The notes below the pieces were generated by a model that ran no database searches, was not told the origin of the DNA, and was given only the letters and a program-made list of their open reading frames with translations. The position numbers were made by a program, and so were the translations under genes. Below, in pieces: positions 20,006 through 28,509 of a stretch of 35,737 nucleotides of DNA. Where the stretch lies: assembly GCA_023091735.1 (NCBI GenBank), contig JALKBU010000518.1, forward strand, positions 1 to 35,737, written 5' to 3'. This DNA comes from Trichomonas tenax. Lineage: Eukaryota > Parabasalia > Trichomonadida > Trichomonadidae. How positions within the stretch are numbered: position 1 is the first letter of the stretch; every line of letters starts with the position of its first letter.

Positions 20006-21586
20006 TTAATACTTCAACTCAGAGCCACCGATGAATTCTCTGATGCAAGAGTTTCTCGGAACGATCTCTGGGGAGAGCGGGTAGCAGAGGTTGATAAGAC
20101 TGAGAAGTCTCCTTGCCTCGGCGGTTACATCCTTTGCCTCCTCTGTATTTGGATCCTCATCGTCTGCTGGCATTGTAGCCTCAGACAAGAGGACGCGAGC
20201 GTAGACTGAAAGGACTGGGAGCTCGTAAACAAGTGTTGAGTTGAAGAAGAGCTCAGCGTTGCCCTGGTATGGGAAGATATTTCTTTCTTCACCAACTCTG
20301 ACTGATGTCCATCTTCTGAGTGTCTTTCTAGCGGAGCAGCCTCTGAACTGGTTGTCGCGGATGATTCTTCTGATCAATCTCAAATCAGAAGTTGGGTATC
20401 TGTGGTTGTAGTCGATGTTAACTGGTGTAAGAGCGGAAACGTAGATTGGTGTGACAGATGTTGTACCAATGTGCTGGAGAAGCTCTGGGTTGAGGCCGTG
20501 AATACCTTCAAGGATGAGGAATGATCCCTGATCGAGTGTGATACGCTTTCTTGGATCATCTTCACCTCTCGAGCGCTTGAAGTTGTACTTACGGACTGGG
20601 ATTGGTTCACCAGCCAACAACTTGTGAACGCGCTCAGCAAGAAGCTCGACATTCATGGCTGAGATGTGCTCGAGATCCTGGAGACCGTCTGGGCCGACCG
20701 GGATCTTGTCGCCATCCTGGAAGTAGTCGTCCATCTCGATAATTGTTGATGTGAAGCCAGAAACCTTGAGTTGAATATCAAGGCGCTTAGCGAATGTTGT
20801 CTTGTTGGATGATGATGGACCAGCGATTGTGATAATGCGCTTCTTGTCGAAGTTTGCGCACAATTGCTCAGCGAGGAGTGCAAACTTCCGCTCGTGGAGA
20901 CCCTCAGCGACAAGCTTGATGTCCTTGATGTCGCCGTTGAAGATGGCCTGGTTAAGCTTGGAGACGTTCTCTACGTTGAGAAGCTTTGCCCATTCGCCGT
21001 ATTCGTTGAACATTTCGTGTAAAACTGTTGGATCCTTCCACTCTTTGATGCATGTTGGGTTGAGCATTGTTGGGAGTCTCAAGAGGAGGCCTTCACAGTA
21101 AAGTCTGATCTCAAAAACGTCCAAAACAGACTTTTCTGTCGATATTGGCTCGAGAACGTAATCCATGAATTCGCCGCACTTGATGACTGGGATGTTTGCG
21201 TCCTGCCAGGCCTTGAGAACGCCTAATTTGTCTTCGTAGCCCTGCTTTCGGAAATAAGTGATTACTTCCTCTCTTGGCATCGTTGTGAGCTCGATTGGTG
21301 TCGGAGATGTCATAATTGCGTGAAGCTCGTTCTCAAGCTCTCCAATCATCTGTTCTGTGATCTTCTGGCCCTGACTATCGAGGAAGTAGAAACCATCGCC
21401 GAGGGAGTGTTCAATTCTTAACAAGGATTTGAATAGCTTGTGATATAAAGAAGTGACCAAAAAGTTGACCGTCGCGTGACGAGAAAGGAGCTGTGTGCGC
21501 GATACCTTTGTGTCACGTGGGTCGTGGATCTTCTCGAGTGGGAACTCAGTGAGATCCAATGAAGGCATTGATGGAATCGAAGCCAT
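20006..21586 (-). CDS. Uridine kinase-type P-loop kinase with N-terminal ThrRS-SAD-like domain
   Basis: 526 residues. The N-terminal half (about 30-130) resembles the second additional domain of threonyl-tRNA synthetase, with an H-x-x-x-x-x-L start at 37 and an EDGFYF-like SLGDGFYFLD at 61-70. A kinase domain of the uridine kinase/phosphoribulokinase superfamily follows: Walker A at 256-264, a MDDYFQDG substrate motif, YNFKRSRGE, and an ILEGIHGLNP Walker B-like strand. This two-domain arrangement is known in uridine kinase-like proteins of bacteria and protists and points to nucleoside salvage, on which trichomonads depend because they cannot make pyrimidines de novo. The Walker A reads GPSSSNKTT, with Asn in place of the usual Gly before Lys. 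The gene has C-rich biased codons, suggesting good expression, and ends in TAAA. The start is an ATG; the leader has AAAAGGTGACAAT 20-30 bases upstream. Confidence 0.88.
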   Translation of the reverse strand: MASIPSMPSLDLTEFPLEKIHDPRDTKVSRTQLLSRHATVNFLVTSLYHKLFKSLLRIEHSLGDGFYFLDSQGQKITEQMIGELENELHAIMTSPTPIELTTMPREEVITYFRKQGYEDKLGVLKAWQDANIPVIKCGEFMDYVLEPISTEKSVLDVFEIRLYCEGLLLRLPTMLNPTCIKEWKDPTVLHEMFNEYGEWAKLLNVENVSKLNQAIFNGDIKDIKLVAEGLHERKFALLAEQLCANFDKKRIITIAGPSSSNKTTFAKRLDIQLKVSGFTSTIIEMDDYFQDGDKIPVGPDGLQDLEHISAMNVELLAERVHKLLAGEPIPVRKYNFKRSRGEDDPRKRITLDQGSFLILEGIHGLNPELLQHIGTTSVTPIYVSALTPVNIDYNHRYPTSDLRLIRRIIRDNQFRGCSARKTLRRWTSVRVGEERNIFPYQGNAELFFNSTLVYELPVLSVYARVLLSEATMPADDEDPNTEEAKDVTAEARRLLSLINLCYPLSPEIVPRNSCIREFIGGSELKY

Positions 21587-21667
21587 TATTTGTTTTAGAT
21601 ATTGTCACCTTTTGATGTTTTTTCATCGTTTTTGCTTGAAAATCGCATTTTTGAGATTTTGAAAATG

Positions 21668-21694
21668 TAGACTTTCCATAATGTAGAAAGTCTA
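21668..21694. repeat. Inverted repeat upstream of the kinase gene
   Basis: TAGACTTTC (21668-21676) pairs with GAAAGTCTA (21686-21694) around a 9-base loop. The word GACTTTCCATAATG, which covers part of it, recurs near 22115. It lies 80-110 bp before the kinase start on the minus strand. Confidence 0.6.
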
Positions 21695-22453
21695 TATTTA
21701 TCAAAAAATCGATGTTTTGTTATGTTTGGTCGTTTTTATTGTTTTAATAGATGTTATATACAATATAGCAATTATATAACGATTTGTTTTTGAAAATGGG
21801 CAATAATTTCATATCAAAATTGAAAAATATCGTTATTTTTAGTGTTAGTCTCTGTAATAGCATTCAACGAAGCTTAAATTTCATATTGTATATGCTGCAA
21901 AGTGTTGATAATGACTTAATGAGCTTGAAAACTGAAATAAGATTTTTAATGAGGGTCTGCTTCTTTATCAAAAATATTTCATTCGTTGCTAGTATTTAGA
22001 TGAAAGAATTGCTATCACATAGATGAGTATATCTATATTTCCAAATAAAAAAAGCTAATTATTTATCGAGATATCTTGAGATATCGAATCGAAAAATCGA
22101 CTTGAACAAAATAGAGACTTTCCATAATGATACATGAATTCTACTATTTATTGCTATGACAATATTTTCTTTTGGGAACATCTTTTCGTTATAAATCCTG
22201 AGATATAATATCGATTTCGATCATTATTAGCTTATTTACTTTTGTGATTCAACAAAAACATAAAGATTATATAATAGTATGCTCTCGCTTATTTAGAAAA
22301 GATGTGAAATCATCCATACGCATGTCGACTTCCATGAAAATTCAAGCCTGTAGCACACACTTGTCTTACACAATTAGTAAAGTATTGAGTCACACCATAG
22401 GTTGAATCAACATAGCCTTCGATTATTATTTATAAGCATAAGCTCATATACGT

Positions 22454-22476
22454 ATAACTTATACGGTATAAGTTAT
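22454..22476. repeat. Near-perfect 23-bp palindrome
   Basis: ATAACTTATAC and its exact reverse complement flank a single central G. It directly adjoins the inverted copy of the 60-bp repeat. Perfect 11-bp arms resemble recombinase or dimeric-protein binding sites in form, but function is unknown. Confidence 0.75.
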
Positions 22477-22483
22477 CTCAGCA

Positions 22484-22718
22484 AAGAATACACTAGTAAA
22501 TTTTTTCTCATCGATGAATCGAGTCAAGATTTGTTGACTCTATTAATCGCTGAGAGAGAACTTACTATTGAATTCTTCGCTGAAAAAGATTTATCGACTC
22601 GATTCATCGATGAGAAAAAATTTACTAGTGTATTCTTCTCTGAGAGAGGAATTGTTGACTCTATTAATCGATGAGAGAGGATTTGATCAATGTATTCTTC
22701 TCTGAGAGAGGATTTACT
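22484..22718. repeat. 60-bp repeat cluster with one inverted copy
   Basis: Three direct copies of a 60-62 bp unit, each starting GACTC: 22536-22595, 22596-22656 and 22657-22718. A fourth copy lies inverted to the left (about 22470-22527). 22484-22524 is the exact reverse complement of 22597-22637, 41 of 41 bases, so the locus can fold into a long stem with a 72-base loop. The inverted copy matches the middle direct copy better than the direct copies match each other. An open frame crosses part of the cluster and has no ATG start, so the repeats are not called coding. Confidence 0.85.
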
Positions 22719-23285
22719 GAGTGGAGGAAAATGTTACTTTTGATTTTTCCGCGGGCAATCGCTCACAAGCATTAATTAATGCTCAATGCTTATTGATTTT
22801 TCCACTAAGTATGAATACTTGCATCAACATAGTGAATTTGATAAGAATTTGCACAAAATGTCATGATAAGAGATAATTGATTACTTGTTCAGATATTATT
22901 CGTTTGCAATTCAATGTGAATTCAAGATTTCCCGTTCTTCACTTTGCCCCCACGTATTGAATAATAACTCAAGGTATTTAACACCTCGTCATTTTATATT
23001 GGTTGTTTATTAAATTTTTGTTTTTTTTAATTATTGAATTTATACGCATAAATAGATTGTGTTTCGATAAAATAAATAATGTGTTAAAAATAATTATAGC
23101 TAGGCACACAAAATCCTAATTATCAACTGAAATAGAACTTTATCCAAATGAATAAATAAATTATTCCGAATACTTTTATTAATATCTTTGAACTTCAAAT
23201 GTAGCAATAGTTAAGCATTAACAACCAAAACACAATTACGTATTGTTGTTGCTTATAACCACAAATATTTTAAAACGTATGTAAA

Positions 23286-23349
23286 TTATGCATCTGCGCC
23301 GTAAGAAATGATGCAGTCATCAATGCAGGCATAAGCTATATCAAATTTA
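23286..23349 (-). pseudogene. Possible ankyrin repeat remnant
   Basis: About 20 codons on the minus strand read AKFDIAYACIDDCIISYGADA-stop, which fits the second half of an ankyrin repeat ending a gene, as in the decayed ankyrin gene at 14226. Upstream the frame is closed, so only the tail survives. Too short for certainty. Confidence 0.3.
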
Positions 23350-23425
23350 GCACTCTAATGCAAAAAATATCGTAAATTTGGTCGAGTAAAGATTTTTGGA
23401 TATATATCGTACTGCAAATGACGTA

Positions 23426-23456
23426 AAACCCATTCTCATTTTAATGGAATGGGTTT
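23426..23456. repeat. Bulged perfect hairpin
   Basis: AAACCCATTC pairs with GAATGGGTTT, the stem continuing as CATT/AATG after a single bulged T and closing on TT. The total is 14 paired positions in 31 bases. It could be a transcript hairpin or the inverted end of a small element. Confidence 0.65.
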
Positions 23457-23632
23457 CATTGGATTTAAACTGATAAATTCGTCGAATAAAGGAATTTAAT
23501 TTGAATTACTTCGTAATTATGAAGCTAAATATAACTGTATTGTGCTTGAGTGCATACACTGAGTGATATAAAGTAAAAGCGAACACTATTTCTTGTATTC
23601 TGCATTTATTTCTTCAAATACGATTTATATCT

Positions 23633-23779
23633 CAGCTATGACAATCAATTTCCTGATGGAAATAACAAAACATTATGGCCAGATATCGAATTGTCCATGC
23701 CGTTTCAAGGACATAAGAAGGTTCGAATGACAATGGGAGTTGTGACTCCATCTGTCCTGAGCGCAAAATTTTTTTGACA
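23633..23779 (+). pseudogene. Possible coding relic of unknown origin
   Basis: One frame ending at TGA 23777-23779 gives a protein-like stretch (NNKTLWPDIELSMPF, KVRMTMGVVTPSVLSAKFF) in sequence with higher G+C than its surroundings. There is no ATG at a plausible start. The family is not recognised. Confidence 0.3.
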
Positions 23780-24614
23780 TAGGTTTTTTTATCGGCATTT
23801 AAAATCAGCTAACATTATTTTGTGAATATAATCTCCATTATCTATACTGTGGTAATGTATAGATAATACAATACAGAAATATTGCGTTTTTTATAATAAT
23901 TATCGCATATCATAAAAAAAACTATATATAAATATGGTATTTTAGCCAATAAAAGTTAGACAAACAATCAAACTGTAAGGTGGTGTGTATAATGAAAAAA
24001 TCTTAGCGTAATTTCAAAAGAATCAGTCCAAATTTGATTCGTTTTTATTCAGTAACATAATTGTTAGGCATAATTTCAGGTATAAAGGCAGTATCAATTT
24101 AGAAATAAATAAACACAATTTATACAATAGAACTAACATTAATTAAATATAGAGAAAAATATGAAATAAATAACATGCATTTGTATTAGAATATCTTTTT
24201 ATGTGCATTTTAAATACAGATGGAAATCATAAGACCATCTAATTCGGATGAAAGAATGTAGTTTGTAAAAATTTCGGCAAAAAAAACGAGTTTCGTCATA
24301 TTTTGATGCTAATTTTAGTATGTATTGTATAATATGGTCTAGCAAGCAAACAACAGATGCACAAAAAGCCTAAGATTTGAAAATTCAGGAGATAATCTGA
24401 GAAGTTTTGGGTTCAAATCCAGAACAGATTCTTGTTGAATGTTTCTCTCATGTGCCCTATTGTACAGTGTACTAAAGAAGGCGTAGTACGAACGCACTCA
24501 TTAAATTTAATCAGACCTTTTATTATGAAGTTAACCCCTAACTAAAGGCACACCCTCAAAACCGACATCCTTAGTAGAGGTTCTATTTTTAAAGTTTTTG
24601 TGTTTTTGATCATG

Positions 24615-24623
24615 TCACTTTTC
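24615..24623 (+). promoter_or_regulatory. Initiator (Inr) of the LEM2/MAN1-like gene
   Basis: TCACTTTTC matches the extended trichomonad initiator. A start at its A (24617) gives a 13-base leader and places the upstream in-frame ATG (24612) outside the mRNA, so translation should begin at ATG 24630. Confidence 0.65.
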
Positions 24624-24629
24624 TTCAAA

Positions 24630-25700
24630 ATGAGCTTAGTAAAAAACGCTGAGAAATCGAAGGGAAAGCTCAAGGCAGAAAAGCCGTCTTCGAGCGATGA
24701 CGAAGAAGTTCCAGAGGAAGTCGCTTCCGATAAAGAAGATGAGATTAACGAGAAATCTGAGGAAGAAGAGGAGGATCAAAAAGAGGAGCAAAAAGAAGTC
24801 ATTAAAACACTCATAAGACCAATAGATCACCATAGTAGTGATTATGTTTCATCTGAAGCATATTCAACATCAACAGATGAAGCAATTCAAACAAGATTAC
24901 AAAATCAATCCCTAAAGCAAACAAATCAGACCGAAACCAACATCCGCCCCACTCACATTCCATCTCCAGTACGTCAAGCGCGGCAGAATTATCGAGTTGA
25001 ATCTCCATCTTCAAATCCAACAACGCCGAAGCAACCATCCAACTTAATTGTCCTTAGGAATCCTCCTGAGGATGATCCAGAGTTTGAAAGAGTTGTTTCA
25101 AAAAGAAGATTCAATTGCTGCGCGATATTTGTTGGTTTAATCCTAATCACACTCAGCATTTCCATCTTTGCTACAATTTTTTCAATATTATCACGACCGA
25201 AATCAGCCAAAGAAATCATTCAAATTATCGCCGAGTTAGATGATCCTTATGATAACGCTAAAGTAATTACAGTCGATGACAACGAAACATTATCGCAGTT
25301 GAAAAAGATTTCTTACATTAATGTAAAAGATAACAAAGTTTCATTGAAGAAACGACCACCAACACTTCAGAATGTGTTCATAGAGTTCAGTATCAGATAT
25401 CCTTTACTAGCATACCAAATTTCATTTTGGGTTGTAATTTTAATAATTTGGCTGATTATTTGTATCAACAAATTACGTGCCAGATACCATTTACAGACAG
25501 CAATCAAAATAATCAATAGACAGCCGAGCCATCAAATCTTTATCAATGATCTAAGAAGAGAAATGCGAGCATCAGGAATTTGCACATTTGGAATGTGGAA
25601 TGAGCTTTGCAGATTGCTTGAGAATCTTCCAAGTGTGCAGAGAAACAGCCTTCCTTACACTTCCCCTTTCTATTCGATTACTCCAAACACACCTCATTAA
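24630..25700 (+). CDS. Putative LEM2/MAN1 (Heh/Src1)-like inner nuclear membrane protein
   Basis: 356 residues with this order: an acidic Ser/Glu-rich head and Thr/Pro/Gln-rich linker (1-150, presumably nucleoplasmic); a basic patch; membrane span 1 at about 161-187 (CCAIFVGLILITLSISIF); a lumenal loop of about 70 residues; span 2 at about 259-281 (ISFWVVILIIWLIICI); and a C-terminal domain at about 300-345. The tail (INDLRREMRASGICTFGMWNELCRLLENLPSVQRN, residues 305-340) follows the pattern of the MAN1/Src1 C-terminal winged helix: HLRD-like start, conserved Trp, then a helix ending near a Ser-x-Val/Arg. In other eukaryotes these proteins tether chromatin and recruit ESCRT to the nuclear envelope. 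I see no N-terminal LEM domain. The assignment is inferred from architecture. The stop is part of TAAA; it is tail-to-tail with the next gene, 56 bp apart. Confidence 0.6.
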   Translation: MSLVKNAEKSKGKLKAEKPSSSDDEEVPEEVASDKEDEINEKSEEEEEDQKEEQKEVIKTLIRPIDHHSSDYVSSEAYSTSTDEAIQTRLQNQSLKQTNQTETNIRPTHIPSPVRQARQNYRVESPSSNPTTPKQPSNLIVLRNPPEDDPEFERVVSKRRFNCCAIFVGLILITLSISIFATIFSILSRPKSAKEIIQIIAELDDPYDNAKVITVDDNETLSQLKKISYINVKDNKVSLKKRPPTLQNVFIEFSIRYPLLAYQISFWVVILIIWLIICINKLRARYHLQTAIKIINRQPSHQIFINDLRREMRASGICTFGMWNELCRLLENLPSVQRNSLPYTSPFYSITPNTPH

Positions 25701-25756
25701 ATCAATTAATCATTTGTTTGTAAATAAATATTGCATTTTTTTTTCAAAAAAGTATA

Positions 25757-27982
25757 TCAAACATGATATTTATTCAAAACACTATCTATACGCTTGGTGA
25801 ACTCTGATTTAGAGCGAGCGAGATAAATCACCAACAACATTGCCTTAGAAACAGTGAGGCCTTTCTCGAGGAGTGCTTCCAAAAGCTCGAGAGTGTATTC
25901 AATTGTGCTATTCTGAAGATCGGAGCACCAAAAGATGAAATTACAGATGTCGATAACAGACGATTCGAAGCTAGTTCCATCAGATCTCTTGGAACCACAG
26001 AGAATGAACTCCTTGAGGGCAACAATGTGGTAATTGATTTTGTCGACTTCATTGAGCCAACATTTGTCGAATTTATCTTCATACTTGCGAATGGCTGTTT
26101 CTCCTTTACCTTTGACTTCTGGTATTTTTGGATAGATGCATTCGAGCGCGACAGCAAGTGGAGTGATGCACAACGAAACGTAAGGCTCTTTGCGGAATGA
26201 TAAATTATCAATTTCGTTGCAGACAGCTGGAATGTGTGATGAAAGCTGTTCTCCAAACTTCCTGATTGCACTGATGATAAATCTTACAGCCCAGAAGAAA
26301 CCATCCTCATAGTTGGACATGAGAACATCTGCGAGAGGGCGACGCGATGTCAAATTGTCGAATTGCATCTTTTGTATTGATGGCATCAAAACAGTCATCA
26401 AACGAAGTGATGACATAAGAGGAACAGTTGCGTGTGGATAAAAAACTATAAAGTTATAATTCGATCTTCCAATTAATTTGTTGGGATCACCATTAGCAAG
26501 CAACGAGGCCGAAAGGCCATGATACCATGCATGTTGGGATCCAATTGATAATTGATGAATTGATTCGAGAATCTTGTTCGTGTTGATATCGCCGGTTATG
26601 ACAATTGCTTCGATCTCGTTCGCGAGGAATTGACGCTCTTCATTATGGCCTCTTCTTGTGTGCAGCTTTTGCATGATGAAGTTGACTGCTTGCCTATTGA
26701 AACACTTCGCATGGAACTTCTCTATAGCTTCAAAGAGTAACTGTGCACGATAAGAATCAACGCGTGAAAATGTAGTGTCATCAACAACTTTGCGAATGAT
26801 GTGATTCCACATAGTTGATGTGCCGTAGCTTCTTAGAACATAACACAAAGCAACATAGCTCGCAGCCATGATGCTGCGCTTTGTTCCATGCTTGATGCAA
26901 AAGAGAAGATCTTCAAGAGCCAATCTACAAAATTCGGATATGTTTTTCTCTGTTTCTTCATCAGTATCGAACCTCTTTGAACCAACTCCAGTCAACAACA
27001 TTATAGCTTGAATCTTTGTTGCTGCAGTGCTGCGTTCCATGAGACTCGAATAATGCTCTGCTATAATCGGAATAACTTCTTTTGGCGCAATTCCTGCAAC
27101 CTTGAAAATATCGAGAGAAATCGGTTGATATGTTTGGTATCGCGTGTCATCGTATGTATATAGTTCTATAAGAAGCTGCTCCATGATTCTTTTAGCAAAT
27201 CGTCCAGCACACAATCGTGGCGTTGGAAAATTAAGAATTTTTCGATCTCCAGGCATTTCTTCAACAGCAGAGTTATACATGAATATATCATATTCCATTC
27301 TAACAAGCGCAAGCATCACATTCATATTTTCGCCAACTCGCTCAATAATTTTGTCTGTAATTTCGATATCATTAAAAAACCTTGGATAAAAAATGTGAAT
27401 GACTTGAAATATATCGTAATTAAGTGACGGAGAAAAGTTCAGGATATGTTTTAATATCGTTAATCCGTTCTCATAAGAGATATAATCCGCATTTATCAAA
27501 TTTGCAAGAAAATTTATTGTGGATCTTTGGATGTATTTAGGTATTTCTTCAGATTTTAGCTCTGTGAGTGTCCTCTCGATAGCGTTTGCTATAATATTCT
27601 TGATTCCACTAATAGCCGGTCTAAAATCTATCAATTTCGTAAGTAAAACGTGCAGAAAATCGAGATGCTTTTGCTTTGTGATTTGATCTGTATATTTAGT
27701 TAAGAGAATTGGATATGTATCAATCAATTTTGCAAATATTGTCGCGGCTCGCTTTCGTACTTTGGGATGAAAATTCTGCTCCGCTTTCAGACATAGAAAA
27801 GCTACATCATCGGGCTTCTGTTTATCGATAAACTCGTATACTTTGTTGAGCATTAAATAAATTTTTGACGGATGCTCCGAATTGTTTGCTATTCCTGTCA
27901 CACACTGCGCGAGGACTTGGTCTTGCCTTGTATATTTCATGTAAAATAATTGCAACTTGATATCCGGGAAAGATTGACTCAT
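25757..27982 (-). CDS. HEAT/ARM-like helical repeat protein (741 aa)
   Basis: Almost entirely alpha-helical, with many paired amphipathic helices of 15-20 residues from about residue 15 to the end, consistent with a HEAT-type solenoid. Examples are the pair around VRKRAATIFAKLIDTYPILL and the one at LEDLLFCIKHGTKRSIMAAS. No signal peptide, membrane span or enzymatic motif. Such solenoids act as scaffolds in transport, transcription or Integrator-like complexes; I cannot name the family. Start is an ATG with CCCACTTTTCC about 20 bases upstream. It ends TGA; an AATAAA lies inside the last codons, overlapping the opposite gene's 3' end. Confidence 0.75.
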   Translation of the reverse strand: MSQSFPDIKLQLFYMKYTRQDQVLAQCVTGIANNSEHPSKIYLMLNKVYEFIDKQKPDDVAFLCLKAEQNFHPKVRKRAATIFAKLIDTYPILLTKYTDQITKQKHLDFLHVLLTKLIDFRPAISGIKNIIANAIERTLTELKSEEIPKYIQRSTINFLANLINADYISYENGLTILKHILNFSPSLNYDIFQVIHIFYPRFFNDIEITDKIIERVGENMNVMLALVRMEYDIFMYNSAVEEMPGDRKILNFPTPRLCAGRFAKRIMEQLLIELYTYDDTRYQTYQPISLDIFKVAGIAPKEVIPIIAEHYSSLMERSTAATKIQAIMLLTGVGSKRFDTDEETEKNISEFCRLALEDLLFCIKHGTKRSIMAASYVALCYVLRSYGTSTMWNHIIRKVVDDTTFSRVDSYRAQLLFEAIEKFHAKCFNRQAVNFIMQKLHTRRGHNEERQFLANEIEAIVITGDINTNKILESIHQLSIGSQHAWYHGLSASLLANGDPNKLIGRSNYNFIVFYPHATVPLMSSLRLMTVLMPSIQKMQFDNLTSRRPLADVLMSNYEDGFFWAVRFIISAIRKFGEQLSSHIPAVCNEIDNLSFRKEPYVSLCITPLAVALECIYPKIPEVKGKGETAIRKYEDKFDKCWLNEVDKINYHIVALKEFILCGSKRSDGTSFESSVIDICNFIFWCSDLQNSTIEYTLELLEALLEKGLTVSKAMLLVIYLARSKSEFTKRIDSVLNKYHV

Positions 27983-28509
27983 CCCGGGTTTGAGAAGGAA
28001 AAGTGGGGACTAATTCTGACATTCTGGCAAATAAAAATATTTACAAGACAAATATAATTAAATGTTCAACATCAAGTCAATGGCAATAATCTATACACTG
28101 ATGGTTTCACTTTTCCCATATAAGTCAATTAAGTTATTTTTCGGTATATTTTCATCCTTCTTAAATTTAACATATCTGTTCACCTGATACTATTTAATTG
28201 ATTCAAAACTTTTTGATCTATTCATACTATATCTATTTTACTCCAAAGACAAAATTATATATCTTTTATCTCATCAAAGTAGAATTTATTCTATAATACA
28301 TCTTAATGTTTCTATTCTATAGATGTTCAATCCATATCTCAAGTACAGCGCCATTGAATCATAATAAGAAAAATATCGAATATTATTCAACAACAAAACA
28401 AAAAATGTATAGTTTATATGCATAAAATGCAACTGCAGGCATTTGCATAACATAATCTCTATAATATATTATAAGCAGTATTTTCATGATAATTAATGAA
28501 GAACACTTG
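27983..28509. other. Intergenic region, two minus-strand genes
   Basis: About 530 bp of AT-rich sequence. It holds the promoter of the gene ending at 25757 and the 3' flank of the gene at 28510. No RNA or gene recognised; several short inverted words around TGCAT lie at 28420-28450. Confidence 0.45.

Larger units (their letters stand above)
21587..24629. other. 3-kb repeat- and relic-rich gene-free region
   Basis: No intact gene. It contains: an inverted repeat at 21668-21694, part of which recurs near 22115; short coding-like relics at 22310-22429 (-), 23286-23349 (-) and 23633-23779 (+); a 23-bp palindrome and a 60-bp repeat cluster at 22454-22718; a 14-bp palindrome GCATTAATTAATGC at 22768-22781; a bulged hairpin at 23426-23456; and a TAAAGGCACACCC word at 24543-24555. 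The right end holds the promoter of the gene at 24630. The relics suggest old genes or mobile DNA that have largely decayed. Confidence 0.55.

Noticed and set aside
21784..21999. 71-codon open frame with hydrophobic segments
   Set aside because: Non-ATG start, no recognisable sequence and AT-rich composition like the surrounding spacer.
22402..22674. 90-codon open frame over the 60-bp repeats
   Set aside because: It starts with TTG, follows the repeat array, and has no other coding evidence; in-frame 20-residue repeats follow only from the 60-bp unit.
23718..23732. GGTTCGAAT, a B-box-like word
   Set aside because: The following bases break the T stem, and it lies inside a coding-like segment.
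24350..24435. GGGTTCAAATCC resembles a tRNA T-loop/B box
   Set aside because: The T stem has a mismatch, no matching acceptor strand or A box lies at the right distance, and no cloverleaf can be formed.
24528..24545. TAACCCCTAAC, resembling telomere repeat
   Set aside because: A single imperfect unit with no neighbouring copies.
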